DNA of 64,000 nt. Source: Okeania sp. SIO2C9 (GTDB lineage: Bacteria > Cyanobacteriota > Cyanobacteriia > Cyanobacteriales > Microcoleaceae). Of this stretch, positions 38,627-48,801 are shown one piece after another. The notes beneath the pieces were generated by a model. It worked only from the letters and a program-made list of their open reading frames with translations, was not told where the DNA came from and searched no databases. The first letter of the stretch is position 1; each line of letters opens with the position of its first letter. Both the position numbers and the translations under genes were made by a program. Where the stretch lies: contig NZ_JAAHGO010000049.1 of assembly GCF_010672455.1 (NCBI RefSeq), forward strand, positions 1 to 64,000, written 5' to 3'.

Positions 38627-41600
38627 ATGTCAATGGCCTACACTACTTTAAAAAAATTTATATCTTCTATACCAATCTGCTTACACACAGAAAATTTGCA
38701 GGTAGTATGGTCAATTCTCTGTAAAGAAAAATACAATGAGTTAGTAGTAGTAAATCATCAGCACAAACCACTAGGACTAATTTACTTACATAATTTAATT
38801 CAGTATATAGATTTAAAGCCTGAAACTCAACCCGATCAAAATGATGCTCTAATTTTGAATTGGCAACAACCTCTATCTGAAGTAGATTCTTTAACACTTA
38901 ATGGCCTGAGAGTATTGTCAGCAGATTTAACTATTACTGAGTTATGGCCATATCTCCAGACACAATCAGAAGGGCAAATTAATGAAGAATCTGATACTTT
39001 AGACATTGCACCTCCTAGTACACCTATTGCAGTAGTAGACAGGGAAGGTAAATTTTTAGGACTACTAGATACCTGGCGTCTACTAGAATTTATTGCTACA
39101 AATCAAGCTCTAGAGACAAAATTGAGTAGCAAAAATTGTATCTCTGCTCCAGAAAATTCTATCAAAACATCTGGGAAGTTTTTACCTACACCTACTGCCA
39201 AGGAAAATTTGCAACCCCAGGCAACAGCAGAGACTTCTTCCTACCTCTATTCACTCATAGAACTTTTAGAAAAACTGCCTCTACCTCTAATGTTACAGAG
39301 CAATGACGGCGAAATTATTAAGCAAAATCTGGCATGGCGTTCTCAGATAACAAAAGAATCTGATTTGATGGAAATTGCAGATGCTGTTGTAAACTTGTCT
39401 ACCAAAAATATCAAACAACAGTCCAGAAGAGTCGAAATGCCAGATTCTCTAGCAGTAGTGAAAGATATGATTACATTATCATGTCCAGCTACAACTAATT
39501 GGAGATTTTCTCCTGCAACACTTTTACAAGAACGAGCAAAATTGCCAGAGTCAAATTCTGCTTCTAGCTTTTGTTATTACACTCAACCAAATACCTACCT
39601 TTGTACTTGTCCTCAAAAAAATGGCCAGGAACGAGTATGGCAGTTTAGTAGTCAACCATTGTTTGACTTGACATTAATTTTAGCTCAGGATGTCACGGAG
39701 CAACGCTTGATAGCGAAGGAGTTGGAAGCTAAAAATGCTGATTTGATTCAGCTTAATCGACTTAAGGACGAATTTTTGGCTTGTATTAGCCATGAGCTGA
39801 AAACGCCATTAACCGCTGTATTGGGTTTATCTAGTTTGTTGAAGGAGCAAGCTCTGGGGAGTCTTAATGAACGTCAAGCTCGTTATGCTCAACTAATTCA
39901 TCAAAGTGGTCGTCATTTAATGGCTGTAGTTAATGATATTCTAGATTTGACTCGCATGGAAACAGGCCAGATGGAGTTGAACTCTGAACCTGTGGAGATT
40001 CAGAAAGTTTGTGATCGTGCTTTTCAAGAGGCTTTACAAATTCAGTATAAAAATCCTCAAGACTCATCTTCTTCCTCACTACCTGATTCTTTAAACGCAA
40101 AGTATACATTGGAAATAGAATCTGGTCTAAATATTTTTATTGCAGATGAGTTGCGTTTGCGTCAGATGTTGGTAAATTTGTTATCCAATGCTTTGAAGTT
40201 TACTTCAGCGGATGGCAAGATGGGATTGAAAGTAGCTAAATGGGAAAAGTGGATAACTTTTACAGTTTGGGATCATGGTATTGGCATCCCAGCAAACAAG
40301 CAACATTTGATTTTTCAGAAGTTTCAACAATTAGAAAATCCTCTAACTCGTCAGTTTGAAGGAACTGGTTTAGGTTTGGTATTAACTCAACGTTTAGCTC
40401 GTTTACATGGTGGGGATGTGACGTTTATTTCTCAGGAAGGTAAAGGAAGTGAGTTTACGTTAATTTTGCCGCCTAGTCCGCCTCCAAAAGATTTAGGAAC
40501 TGAAGGATGGGAAACAAATGATTATCTCAAAGAGCAAGGATTAATTCCTACTAGGCAAAGTGAAGTTGGTACAAAAAAACATAAGAAATTACCTGTTAAT
40601 AATTACGAAGTACCTGTTATTAATTATTCATCTCGTTTAGTTTTAATTGTTGAAGCAGTACCAAGATTTATTGAAGATTTAACGAGTAAATTAACAGGTT
40701 TAGGTTATCGAGTTGTTATTGCACGTTCTGGCACAGAAGCGGTGGAAAAGGCGCGAAAATTACAACCAAAATTTATATTTCTTAATCCATTACTGCCTCT
40801 TTTATCGGGTTGGGATGTATTAACTCTGCTGAAAACGGATATTGATACTTGTCAGATTCCTGTAGTAATAACTGCTACTAGAGGGGATAAAGAACGAGCG
40901 ATCAATAATGGTGCAAATAAGTTTTTAAGTTTGCCTGTGGAACAATTAGAATTAGAAGAAATTCTGGCAGAATTTCCTGATTCAGTAGAACAAAATCATT
41001 ATCAAAAGTTAGTACTTCTGCGCTTAATTCCAGGTAAATATGAGTTTCAGCAGTCTACAGAAGAAAGTTCTATTTATGAGGATAAGTTCCTTTCTTTGCC
41101 TGGAGAATACACAGTAATAGAAGCAGATGATTTAGCTCAAGCAAATTTACTTGCTAAGATTTGGCAGCCTCATGTCATTCTCGTTGAAAAAATTAGTAAT
41201 TCAGTAAGTCCAGTTAAATTTATTAATCAACTCAGTCAATATTCTGCTTTAAAAGCTATTCCTTTAGTAACTCTAGATTCTGAAACTACTCAAGTGGCTA
41301 ATCAAGTGAAAGAATTGTCTGTGTTTCCTTGTTTAGCTTTTGAGAAAAATGACAATAATTTAACAGAAACAAAACTTGATTATGAATCTTTAACCTCTGC
41401 GTTGTGTCAAGTAATTTCTATTGCTGCGGGTATGAACTGGCTGCCAACTATATTAGTTATGGATGTGGCAAATATTAAGGATTTTACAGTACCTTTAACA
41501 GATGTTTTGTCTGAGGAAGCTGTTGTTAATTTCTCAGATTTTACTCCTGAGCAAAAGGGGAGAGACTTAGGAGATAATACTTTTAGTTCTCCGATTTTTC

Positions 41601-42022
41601 CTGCTTTGAGTTCTGATTTAGAAGTGGCTAATCAAAGTTGGAAATATTGTGAACAAACAAAATTACCAATTGATAGTACACAGGTATTAGTTCAGTATAT
41701 TCAAACTTCTGGGTTTAAAGGTTTAATTGCTAAATCTTGGGTTGAAGTTTTGTCACAATTGAAAAATCAGAGTGTGGATTTATTATTAATTTGTTTACGG
41801 AGAAATTTACCACCTGGTTTGGATAAGGCATTATCTGATTTAGAGCAAATAGTTACAAAACCTCCTATATTAGTGTTGGAATATTCTGATTATAAATTAC
41901 CCAAAAATATGACGCTAGAAAGTCTAAATTTAGTCTTGAGCAAGATTGCTACAAAAATTTTGCCTTCTGATTTACCAATAGTAGATTTATTGGAGGAAAT
42001 TAAGGGTCAGTTGATATTTTAG
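38627..42022 (+). CDS. CBS-domain hybrid histidine kinase with degenerate receiver domains
   Basis: 1131 residues. Two CBS motifs (about 10-70, ELVVVNHQHKPLGLIY; and about 130-170, PIAVVDREGKFLGLLDTWR) are followed by a PAS-like region, HisKA with phospho-His389 (ISHELKTPLTA) and HATPase (LSNALKFTSADG, DHGIGIP, GTGLGLVLT). The receiver-like domain that follows has Asn720 in place of the phosphoacceptor Asp (FLNPLLPLLSGWD). Two further receiver-like segments are even more worn (HVILVEKIS around 850; TILVMDVANIKDF around 945). Pseudo-receivers usually bind partners instead of taking phosphate. Its place beside kaiA, and CikA's use of a pseudo-receiver, make a link to the clock possible; that is inference. 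Confidence 0.85.
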   Translation: MSMAYTTLKKFISSIPICLHTENLQVVWSILCKEKYNELVVVNHQHKPLGLIYLHNLIQYIDLKPETQPDQNDALILNWQQPLSEVDSLTLNGLRVLSADLTITELWPYLQTQSEGQINEESDTLDIAPPSTPIAVVDREGKFLGLLDTWRLLEFIATNQALETKLSSKNCISAPENSIKTSGKFLPTPTAKENLQPQATAETSSYLYSLIELLEKLPLPLMLQSNDGEIIKQNLAWRSQITKESDLMEIADAVVNLSTKNIKQQSRRVEMPDSLAVVKDMITLSCPATTNWRFSPATLLQERAKLPESNSASSFCYYTQPNTYLCTCPQKNGQERVWQFSSQPLFDLTLILAQDVTEQRLIAKELEAKNADLIQLNRLKDEFLACISHELKTPLTAVLGLSSLLKEQALGSLNERQARYAQLIHQSGRHLMAVVNDILDLTRMETGQMELNSEPVEIQKVCDRAFQEALQIQYKNPQDSSSSSLPDSLNAKYTLEIESGLNIFIADELRLRQMLVNLLSNALKFTSADGKMGLKVAKWEKWITFTVWDHGIGIPANKQHLIFQKFQQLENPLTRQFEGTGLGLVLTQRLARLHGGDVTFISQEGKGSEFTLILPPSPPPKDLGTEGWETNDYLKEQGLIPTRQSEVGTKKHKKLPVNNYEVPVINYSSRLVLIVEAVPRFIEDLTSKLTGLGYRVVIARSGTEAVEKARKLQPKFIFLNPLLPLLSGWDVLTLLKTDIDTCQIPVVITATRGDKERAINNGANKFLSLPVEQLELEEILAEFPDSVEQNHYQKLVLLRLIPGKYEFQQSTEESSIYEDKFLSLPGEYTVIEADDLAQANLLAKIWQPHVILVEKISNSVSPVKFINQLSQYSALKAIPLVTLDSETTQVANQVKELSVFPCLAFEKNDNNLTETKLDYESLTSALCQVISIAAGMNWLPTILVMDVANIKDFTVPLTDVLSEEAVVNFSDFTPEQKGRDLGDNTFSSPIFPALSSDLEVANQSWKYCEQTKLPIDSTQVLVQYIQTSGFKGLIAKSWVEVLSQLKNQSVDLLLICLRRNLPPGLDKALSDLEQIVTKPPILVLEYSDYKLPKNMTLESLNLVLSKIATKILPSDLPIVDLLEEIKGQLIF

Positions 42023-42210
42023 GGAGTGGGGAGTAGGTAGTAAAGAATCAGAAGTAATCCTTGACTGAGTTTGAGCATTTATAAATCAGGACTTACGCAA
42101 ATTTACTTTTAAACCACCATCTGTAGGGGTAAATAGTATTCTTTATCGCTATATGTAGAGTCTCTGCGTAAGTCCTGTAAATGTCTTAACTAACTTATCT
42201 CAACGTTGGT

Positions 42211-42525
42211 TGAAGACCCCCGCTCTCCCGTAGGGGAGCGTCGGGATGAAAACCAATCAATCTTGAGGTTTTCCAGATAATTTGTTAAAATGCAAGTGTG
42301 ACTCAACCAAAAACCAAGGTTGAGACTACTATCGCTTTTTAATCAAGTCGCCGAGGGGCACTCGGAGACGTTAAACGGACACGGAGGAAGCGTTAGACTG
42401 ACTGGCAAGCCAGCATTTTCCAGCGAGGTGTCAACTCGCCCTGAATCATTTGTTCAGCTTGGTCTGTTTGAATGATGGATGGGAATCCCGTGCTGTACCC
42501 TCAGGTCAGCGTCGGGAGGATGTCA
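42211..42525 (+). mobile_element. Non-autonomous IS200/IS605-like element without tnpB
   Basis: The left part has GAAGACCCCCGCTCTCCCG with a hairpin and GGGATGAAAACC. The right end is GGAATCCCGTGCTG...CAGCGTCGGGAGG followed by ATGTCAA, the typical IS605 right-end layout. Between them are short stems (GGTTGA/TCAACC near 42300-42325; TGGCAAGCCA near 42400) but no open frame. About 315 bp. Confidence 0.55.
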
Positions 42526-42576
42526 AATCAGGTTACATTAATTAACTACGATACAAAAAGATGGCGTAGATAATTG

Positions 42577-42735
42577 AGTCATCTAAAGATGACTTAAACT
42601 ATTAGCCAAGGATTGAAATTCTTGGCTTGGCTAGCCATCGGGTCAGGTATAAAGTTTAAAGTTGTGTGGCAATGTCTACCGCCAAGCCAAGAAATAAATT
42701 TCTTGGCTCATAGCAGAAGTCATCTAAAGATGACT
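42577..42735. repeat. Symmetric four-palindrome cluster
   Basis: AGTCATCTAAAGATGACT occurs at 42577-42594 and 42718-42735 (identical, perfect palindromes). Inside them are AGCCAAG...CTTGGCT at 42604-42627 and a perfect 11+2+11 palindrome at 42685-42708. Spacing between outer and inner palindrome is exactly 9 bp on both sides, so the whole is a mirror-symmetric unit. Function unknown. Confidence 0.7.
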
Positions 42736-42741
42736 ATTTTC

Positions 42742-43000
42742 CCATGGGGATAGAGGAAGAGTCGTTTCATTTATTTAAGCTCCCGAAGCTGGATGATAGA
42801 ATTTTTCTGTTCTCCATACAGATAGAGGAAGGTTCGTTTCATTTGCTGAAGTTCCAGGAGGCGGATGAGATGATGAAAATTTTCTCTTTCCCATAGGTCT
42901 AGAGCAAAAGTCGTTTCATTTGCTGAAGTTCCAGGAGGCGGATGAGATGATGAAAATTTTCTCTTCTACATACAGATAGAGTAAACGTCCTGCTACAATT
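42742..43000 (+). repeat. Tandem repeat of about 77 bp, three and a half units
   Basis: Units start at 42742, 42814, 42891 and 42968 (last partial). Units 2 and 3 are nearly identical over their last 55 bases (GTTTCATTTGCTGAAG...AGGAGGCGGATGAG...GAAAATTTTCTCT). Each carries AGGAGG followed by ATGAG and ATGATG, but the frames close after a few codons. Confidence 0.75.
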
Positions 43001-43102
43001 TCCCATAAGTAAACAGCAAAAATAGTCTGAAGTTATTGTCAGTTAAGATTTTAGTGCAAATAAATATTCTTTTGTGATGAGAAGAGTGCAGATCGAAATA
43101 AA

Positions 43103-43576
43103 CTATATAAAAATTTGCTTGCTAGGTTGCCTTGCAGTAGCTGGATTCGATTTAGTATCTATAAATTGCACAGAATCAAAAGTATTAATCCACAAGTGAG
43201 CGCCACAACTTGCTGGTTTGTAAGGTCGATAGACGATTTGGCAAGGACCTGAAATATATAACTCATAACCATAATAGTTCTTACCGCCGTGCTTAACTGA
43301 CACTACAGCTTCCAATTCTGTTGGAGGCTTACTTTTATTACTTTGAATTTTGTTTTGATTGACATGAATCATTTTTGGTGTGGTAGATTCTCTCTTGCGC
43401 CACATACCTTTCGGACCGCGCCGAGCCGGAATTATTACAGGCATTCCACTCGAAGATACTGGTATTTCCCAGAATCTACCTTTTTTTTCGGCTCCTTTAA
43501 CTCTTCCTTGAGCTAATAAAACTAATAAACGTTGACGAGAGATACCTAATAAAAAAGATGCTTCTCTAGTACCCAT
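43103..43576 (-). CDS. Putative DNA-binding protein with MerR/excisionase-like HTH
   Basis: 157 residues. The first 45 residues read as an excisionase-type winged helix: TREASFLLGISRQRLLVLL, then QGRVKGAEKKGRFWEIPV (position-specific reading, wing with WEIP). A basic linker follows (ARRGPKGMWRKR). The C-terminal 70 residues (KHGGKNYYGYELYISGPCQI, WINTFDSVQFID) are unfamiliar to me. No partner gene is in the same direction nearby. It is flanked by tandem repeats on both sides (42742-43000 and 43705-43858), which could be binding sites. Likely accessory; function unknown. Confidence 0.65.
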   Translation of the reverse strand: MGTREASFLLGISRQRLLVLLAQGRVKGAEKKGRFWEIPVSSSGMPVIIPARRGPKGMWRKRESTTPKMIHVNQNKIQSNKSKPPTELEAVVSVKHGGKNYYGYELYISGPCQIVYRPYKPASCGAHLWINTFDSVQFIDTKSNPATARQPSKQIFI

Positions 43577-43704
43577 AATTTTTTCTTAACTGTTGGACAA
43601 TAGTAAGTGTTTAATAAAAAGGTAACTTTCTCAAAGTAATAGAGAGAGTATTTTATGCAAGTTACCTAAGAATAAATGTAAATGAGATTATTGATTTTGT
43701 TTTC

Positions 43705-43858
43705 CTCTAAAATCTCAGAACTAAAACGTTTGAGTTAGAGAAATTTTTAACCACAGGAAAAGCTTCTAATTTTTGGTGACTCTAAAATCTCATAACTCAG
43801 AAGTTAGAGGTTAGAGAGAAATTTTCTTTTCCGAGGGAAAGCTGCTGGTTCTTGGTCA
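43705..43858 (+). repeat. 75-bp tandem repeat, two units, upstream of the HTH gene
   Basis: Units start TCTAAAATCTCA at about 43705 and 43780. They share TTAGAGA...AAATTT and GGAAAGCT...TTTTTGGT/GTTCTTGGT. They lie between the HTH gene and the transposase fragment. Confidence 0.55.
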
Positions 43859-43893
43859 GGACTAAGAGATATTTACACCAAGCCCATATTGCT

Positions 43894-44445
<552 letters not shown>

Positions 44446-44468
44446 GAGTTACGGAATTTTAGGAGGAG

Positions 44469-44848
44469 TTAGAAGTCAGGAGATTGTCTGCGCTGTTCAA
44501 TTGCAGCAACATAAGAATCTAGTAATTTACTTACTTCTTCTAAATGTATTAAAAGTTCTTTTGTATCCCCATATTCAAGGTCATTTGCCAGAATTAAGTA
44601 ATACCGACTTTCTTCTAGGGAACCTTGTGCAATATTCAAGAATCGAATTTTATCTGCTAACCCTTTTTTCCGAAAGCCTTCTGCTACATTAGCTGGAACT
44701 GATACAGATGCTCGTCTTAACTGAGAAGTTAATCCGTAGGTTTCTGCTTTGGGAAAGTTTTTGCTAAAGCGGTAGACTCTAAAACGAGTTGATGTGCTTT
44801 TTGCCAAACAATTAAATCTTGAAAATTTTTAGCAGGTTCTCTCCTCAT
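44469..44848 (-). pseudogene. Four-helix-bundle protein (23S rRNA intervening-sequence type), frameshifted
   Basis: The family start MRREPAKNFQDLIVWQKAHQ is read from ATG 44848. The continuation VYRFSKNFPKAETYGLTSQ, then RRASVSVPANVAEGFRKKG and IAQGSLEESRYYLILA, is in another frame (the open frame from 44807). The shift falls near a TTTTA run at about 44776-44786. The complete family protein is about 120 residues, so only one base separates this from an intact gene. Function of the family is unknown; members are often found in bacterial intervening sequences and as free genes. Confidence 0.8.
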
Positions 44849-44865
44849 TCTGACTCCTTCTTCCT

Positions 44866-45345
44866 TTAACTCCTTCTTTGTCTCTTCATTCTGACTCCTG
44901 ACTCCTGACTCCTGTCTCCTGACTCCTTCTTCACTCCTGACTCCTTCATAAAAAGATTCTTAGGAACTTTCCCTAATTGATAAGCACCACGACTGTCTAA
45001 ATATTGATATTCTCCTGGTTGTAATCCTGCATGAATAAACTTTTTTGGATAACCAATCATCACAACATTACCTGAAGAATCTTTTTGCACAATTTCCTCT
45101 AGATATTCTCTAGCATTTGTTGCGCGTCGGAAAAATTCTACTTGTTGCCTAGTGTAAAAAACTAAACTAGGTTTTTCTAAGGCAATCATAATTATTTCTT
45201 CTCCAGGTTTTCTAACTTCAACAATACGGTAAGCTAGTTGACGTAAGGGTAATTGACGTTCTTGGTCTACTAAAAACATCATGGGGTTAATAGTAAAAAT
45301 TAAACAAGCTACTAATTCAATAAAGTTAGCAAAAAAAACCCAAGA
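44866..45345 (-). pseudogene. Duplicated C-terminal fragment of the adjacent GT39 glycosyltransferase
   Basis: Residues VDQERQLPLRQLA...KKFIHAGLQPGEYQYLDSRG and LGKVPKNLFMKESG match the end of the gene at 45401-47473 closely. The nucleotide copies are offset by 490 bp (44941 corresponds to 45431). Similarity reaches to about 45345, beyond the internal ATG at 45282. GACTCCT heptamer arrays lie at both borders (44889-44955 and 45366-45435), pointing to unequal recombination between them. Confidence 0.88.
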
Positions 45346-45400
45346 AATTAACTTTTGCCATTCATTCTGACTCCTGTCTCCTGACTCCTTCTTCCTCCTT

Positions 45401-47473
45401 TCATTCTGACTCCTGTCTCCTGTCTCCTGACTCCTTCATAAAAAGATTCTTAGGAACTTTCCCTAATTGATAAGCACCACGACTATCTAAATATTGATAT
45501 TGCCCAGGTTCTAATCCTACATGAATAAACTTTTTTGGATAACCAATCATGACAACATTACCAGAAGAGTCTTTCTGAACAACTTTCTCTAAATATTCTC
45601 TGGCATTTGTAGCGCGTCGAAAAAATTCTACTTGTTGCTGAGTATAAAAAACTAAACTAGGTTTTTCAAAGCTAATCATAATTATTTCTTCTCCAGGTTT
45701 TCTGACTTCAACAATAGTTTGAGCTAATTGACGTAAAGGTAATTGACGTTCTTGGTCTACTAACAACATCATCGGATTAATTGTAAAAATTAAACAAGCT
45801 ATTAATGCAATAAAGTTAGTACTCCAAATCCAAGAAGTTTGTTTTTTAACTAACAGAAATCCCACCACTATTGCTGTAGTTATTAAGATTAATCCACCAC
45901 GAGTCAATAAACCTGATTTTCTAATTAATTCTGGGAAATATGGCATTGCTGGGTCTCCATCTAGCCAGTTAAAACTCAAGATAATTCCTATGGCTAAAAT
46001 AATCAGAAAAATGATATTGGCGATAATCGAAGCAGATAAAAAGTGACTTATTAATTTAGAATTATTTCTCTTTAATTTGACAATACCTTTAACATAATTA
46101 TTGCTTGTATTAAAAGTTGATGTGGAATCATTGGCAATTTTATTAGTCTGACTACGACTAGGAACTAAATCTCTATTAATAATAATATCACTCCACAATA
46201 ACCCTATTAATATTGCTGCTGCTGGCATTAATGGTAAGACATAGCTGGGTAATTTGGTGGCAGAGACTGAGAAGAAAATGAAGATACAAATAAACCAGAA
46301 AAAAGCAAATAGACTTAACTGTTCATTTCGAGGTTTATTGCACCAATAACGACGTTGCCAAAATTTAGTTTGAGCGATCGCTATTGGTAAATAAATAGAC
46401 CAAGGTGCAAAACCAATTAGTACGACTAAAAAGTAAAAGTACCAAGGCGCTCCATGATGATTAACAACTTTAGTAAAACGTTCAAAATTGTGATAACCAA
46501 AAAAACTCTCAATATATTCTTTACCATTTACTAAAGTGACTAAAGAATACCAAGGCAAAGTAATAGTAAAAAAAATTAAGCTACCACGCAAAATATTGAT
46601 TTCTTTCCAGACTTCAACAAATTTACCTACATATAATAAAAATGAACCAATAATTAGTCCTGGTAAAACAATTCCAATCGGACCTTTAGCAAGAACTGCT
46701 AAAGAAATTAGGATATAAAAAGCTAAATACCATCTGTTAATTTTGGGAGTTTTTGTAGCTATTGATAATTTATTTTTATTTGGTCGTGATGAAACTTGTT
46801 TTCTGAGTATTTTGCTGTTTTTTGGCTGTGATTTTTTTTGCTTCTGAGGATGATTTGCTTGAGTAATCCGATCATTATCTTTATTATCTGCTTGTGAAGC
46901 ATATCCGATAAAAAAGGCGAATAAAGCCGAACAAATACAGCCTGTTAATAACATATCAGAAACTCCAATGCGTCCCCAAGCAATAGTTTCTGGATTTAAG
47001 GCAATCGTAGTAGCACCAATCCATGCGATTAATAATTTTACTATTAAAGACTTATTTTTAGGGGTAGATTCCTGATTACTCAAATGATAATTACCATATT
47101 TGTAGAGGACGTAAAATCCAAAACAGACTAAAGAAGTTCCAGATATTGCCGAAGGGAGACGCACAGACCATTCATTAATACCAAAAAGATGATAAGCGAC
47201 CGCCATTAACCAATAAATTAAAGGTGGTTTATCGAAGCGAGTTTCTCCATTAAAATAAGGTGTAATCCAATCTCCAGTTTCTACCATTTGACGAGCAGCT
47301 TCAGCAAAAAGTGGTTCTGTTTCATCAATTAGACCAATATTTCCCAAATTACAAAAAAAGGCTAACCAAGAAAGTAAACAAAGCCATAAAATAGACAGTC
47401 CTAATGTTAAAAGATGATTTTTTGGTTGAGTTTTAAACCAATTGATAATTTCTAATTCTTGTATTAATTTCAT
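45401..47473 (-). CDS. ArnT/PMT-like glycosyltransferase (family 39)
   Basis: 690 residues with 11-13 membrane helices. The first periplasmic loop has the catalytic-type motif GLIDETEPLFAEAARQMVET, and FDKPPLIYWLMAVAYHLFG follows, both typical of the PMT_2/ArnT-like GT-C fold. A hydrophilic loop (about 195-235, KKSQPKNSKILRKQVSSRPN) is variable. Such enzymes move a sugar from a polyprenyl-phosphate donor to lipid or protein on the outer face of the inner membrane; acceptor unknown. The last residues (ESGDRRQESE) are encoded by a GACTCCT/GTCTCCT heptamer array, so the stop codon and tail come from repeat DNA. Confidence 0.9.
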   Translation of the reverse strand: MKLIQELEIINWFKTQPKNHLLTLGLSILWLCLLSWLAFFCNLGNIGLIDETEPLFAEAARQMVETGDWITPYFNGETRFDKPPLIYWLMAVAYHLFGINEWSVRLPSAISGTSLVCFGFYVLYKYGNYHLSNQESTPKNKSLIVKLLIAWIGATTIALNPETIAWGRIGVSDMLLTGCICSALFAFFIGYASQADNKDNDRITQANHPQKQKKSQPKNSKILRKQVSSRPNKNKLSIATKTPKINRWYLAFYILISLAVLAKGPIGIVLPGLIIGSFLLYVGKFVEVWKEINILRGSLIFFTITLPWYSLVTLVNGKEYIESFFGYHNFERFTKVVNHHGAPWYFYFLVVLIGFAPWSIYLPIAIAQTKFWQRRYWCNKPRNEQLSLFAFFWFICIFIFFSVSATKLPSYVLPLMPAAAILIGLLWSDIIINRDLVPSRSQTNKIANDSTSTFNTSNNYVKGIVKLKRNNSKLISHFLSASIIANIIFLIILAIGIILSFNWLDGDPAMPYFPELIRKSGLLTRGGLILITTAIVVGFLLVKKQTSWIWSTNFIALIACLIFTINPMMLLVDQERQLPLRQLAQTIVEVRKPGEEIIMISFEKPSLVFYTQQQVEFFRRATNAREYLEKVVQKDSSGNVVMIGYPKKFIHVGLEPGQYQYLDSRGAYQLGKVPKNLFMKESGDRRQESE

Positions 47474-48006
47474 TCAGATTTAGTTATCCTTTGTTCGTCT
47501 TGAAGTAGCACTCAGTACTCAGCTATCAGCTATCAGCTTCTCAAGGTGTATAATGGGGGATACTCAAGAAAAGTCGCTCCCCATCTACAAACCCCCATTA
47601 ACACGCACCACGCGCTTTTTCCAATAAATAAATATAATGTAATGGGGGACTTAAACCCTTGAATTTTTAGCTGACAGCTATTAGCAGTCAGCACTTCCCT
47701 ACGGGATGCTACGCAAACAGCAATTATACCTCCCCAGAAAAGAGGGAGTAGGCAGTAGGCAATAGGGGGAAAGAATAGATAATTTCTGCGTGATAATTGA
47801 TTTTATTTTTTATTATTGGAGATGTCTAATGAATAAAGCAACTATTCATTTAATTTCTACTACTACATTAAGGCCAGATATTAGCACTCTGAAGCTTTGA
47901 TAAAATTGCTTTTTTCTCCTTTAAAGGTAATAAAGCTGTTTGCGCAGCATTCCGTAGGAATAGCTGATAGCTGAGTGCTGTTTGCGCAGCATTCCGCAGG
48001 AAATGC
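47474..48006. other. Intergenic region with short GC palindromes
   Basis: No gene seen. It contains repeated GCGCAGCATTCCG(T/C)AGGAA palindromes (about 47690-47710, 47939-47965, 47980-48005) and a partial element-A stem near 47735-47770. Degenerate CAGCTATCAGCTATCAGC runs lie at 47519-47545. Confidence 0.5.
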
Positions 48007-48567
48007 TTACTTTAAAATTAACAACCATTCTAATGTTTCTCTATTCCAAGTAGGAAATTTTGTTTCTCCTACAACATAAGGTCCCCAGTATAAACGAGAG
48101 CCATCTTGGGCAAAGATAACTAGGATATCTCCTGGTTTCAAGGTTAATTTTTCTTCTGGCAAAGAAAGTATTAATCCTCTATTACTACCTTCCCCTGGGG
48201 CAAAATCCCAGTGAGCAGATTTTTGGTAAGATTGGTCTGAGGATTTAGCTAGTAGTGCTAGACGAACTGGACGATCTGTACAGTTGCTAACTCGAAAAGC
48301 TCCTTTATCAGTTTTGACCATAGATGATTGAGAAGTAGTTATGAGGAGACCACATTTTTGAATATGGTTTGTTGGAGATTTTGGTAGGGGTTTGTGAGTA
48401 GGAATGTTTAATAACGGAGATTCAGAAAATGTCTCAGAATTATTTGTTTCCCAAAATATTTTTAACTGAAATCTGCCAATAATTAATCCTAATAAAAAAA
48501 ATATTAAAGTAATAATAGTTTGTGTATAAGGTTGAAGTTTCATTTGAATTTTATTCTTTCTTTTCAT
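48007..48567 (-). CDS. Membrane-anchored hypothetical protein
   Basis: 186 residues. One N-terminal membrane helix (about 13-31, TIITLIFFLLGLIIGRF) with positively charged residues before it predicts a single-pass protein with the bulk outside the cytosol. The rest reads as a beta-rich domain: CGLLITTSQSSMV, GAFRVSNCTDRPVRLALLA, HWDFAPGEGSNRGLILSLPE, DILVIFAQDGSRLYWGPYVV. Two cysteines (69-70 and about 100) could pair. I do not recognise a named family; similar proteins occur in other cyanobacteria as far as I recall. The gene ends directly beside short palindromic repeats. Confidence 0.72.
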   Translation of the reverse strand: MKRKNKIQMKLQPYTQTIITLIFFLLGLIIGRFQLKIFWETNNSETFSESPLLNIPTHKPLPKSPTNHIQKCGLLITTSQSSMVKTDKGAFRVSNCTDRPVRLALLAKSSDQSYQKSAHWDFAPGEGSNRGLILSLPEEKLTLKPGDILVIFAQDGSRLYWGPYVVGETKFPTWNRETLEWLLILK

Positions 48568-48801
48568 TCTTTAACTAGGCACCCTGATTTTATTCAATTA
48601 ACCTGATACATCACAGCTTGCTCTTTTGCTATGTTAGACTGCCTAGAGTATTTTGTAAGTATTCAGCTATTAGCTAGTCAGCTAGACTTCTTCGGAGGAA
48701 CTACCTTAACAGCAATTAGTAATGAATAATTACCTCTCAGGTTTTGTCCGGGGACTTTAGCAGTAATTTTTTATTCAAACTTAATTTCAAAGATTGCTTT
48801 T

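Noticed and set aside
42742-43000. CRISPR array
   Set aside because: Units repeat along their full 77 bp with no unique spacers, and no cas genes are present.
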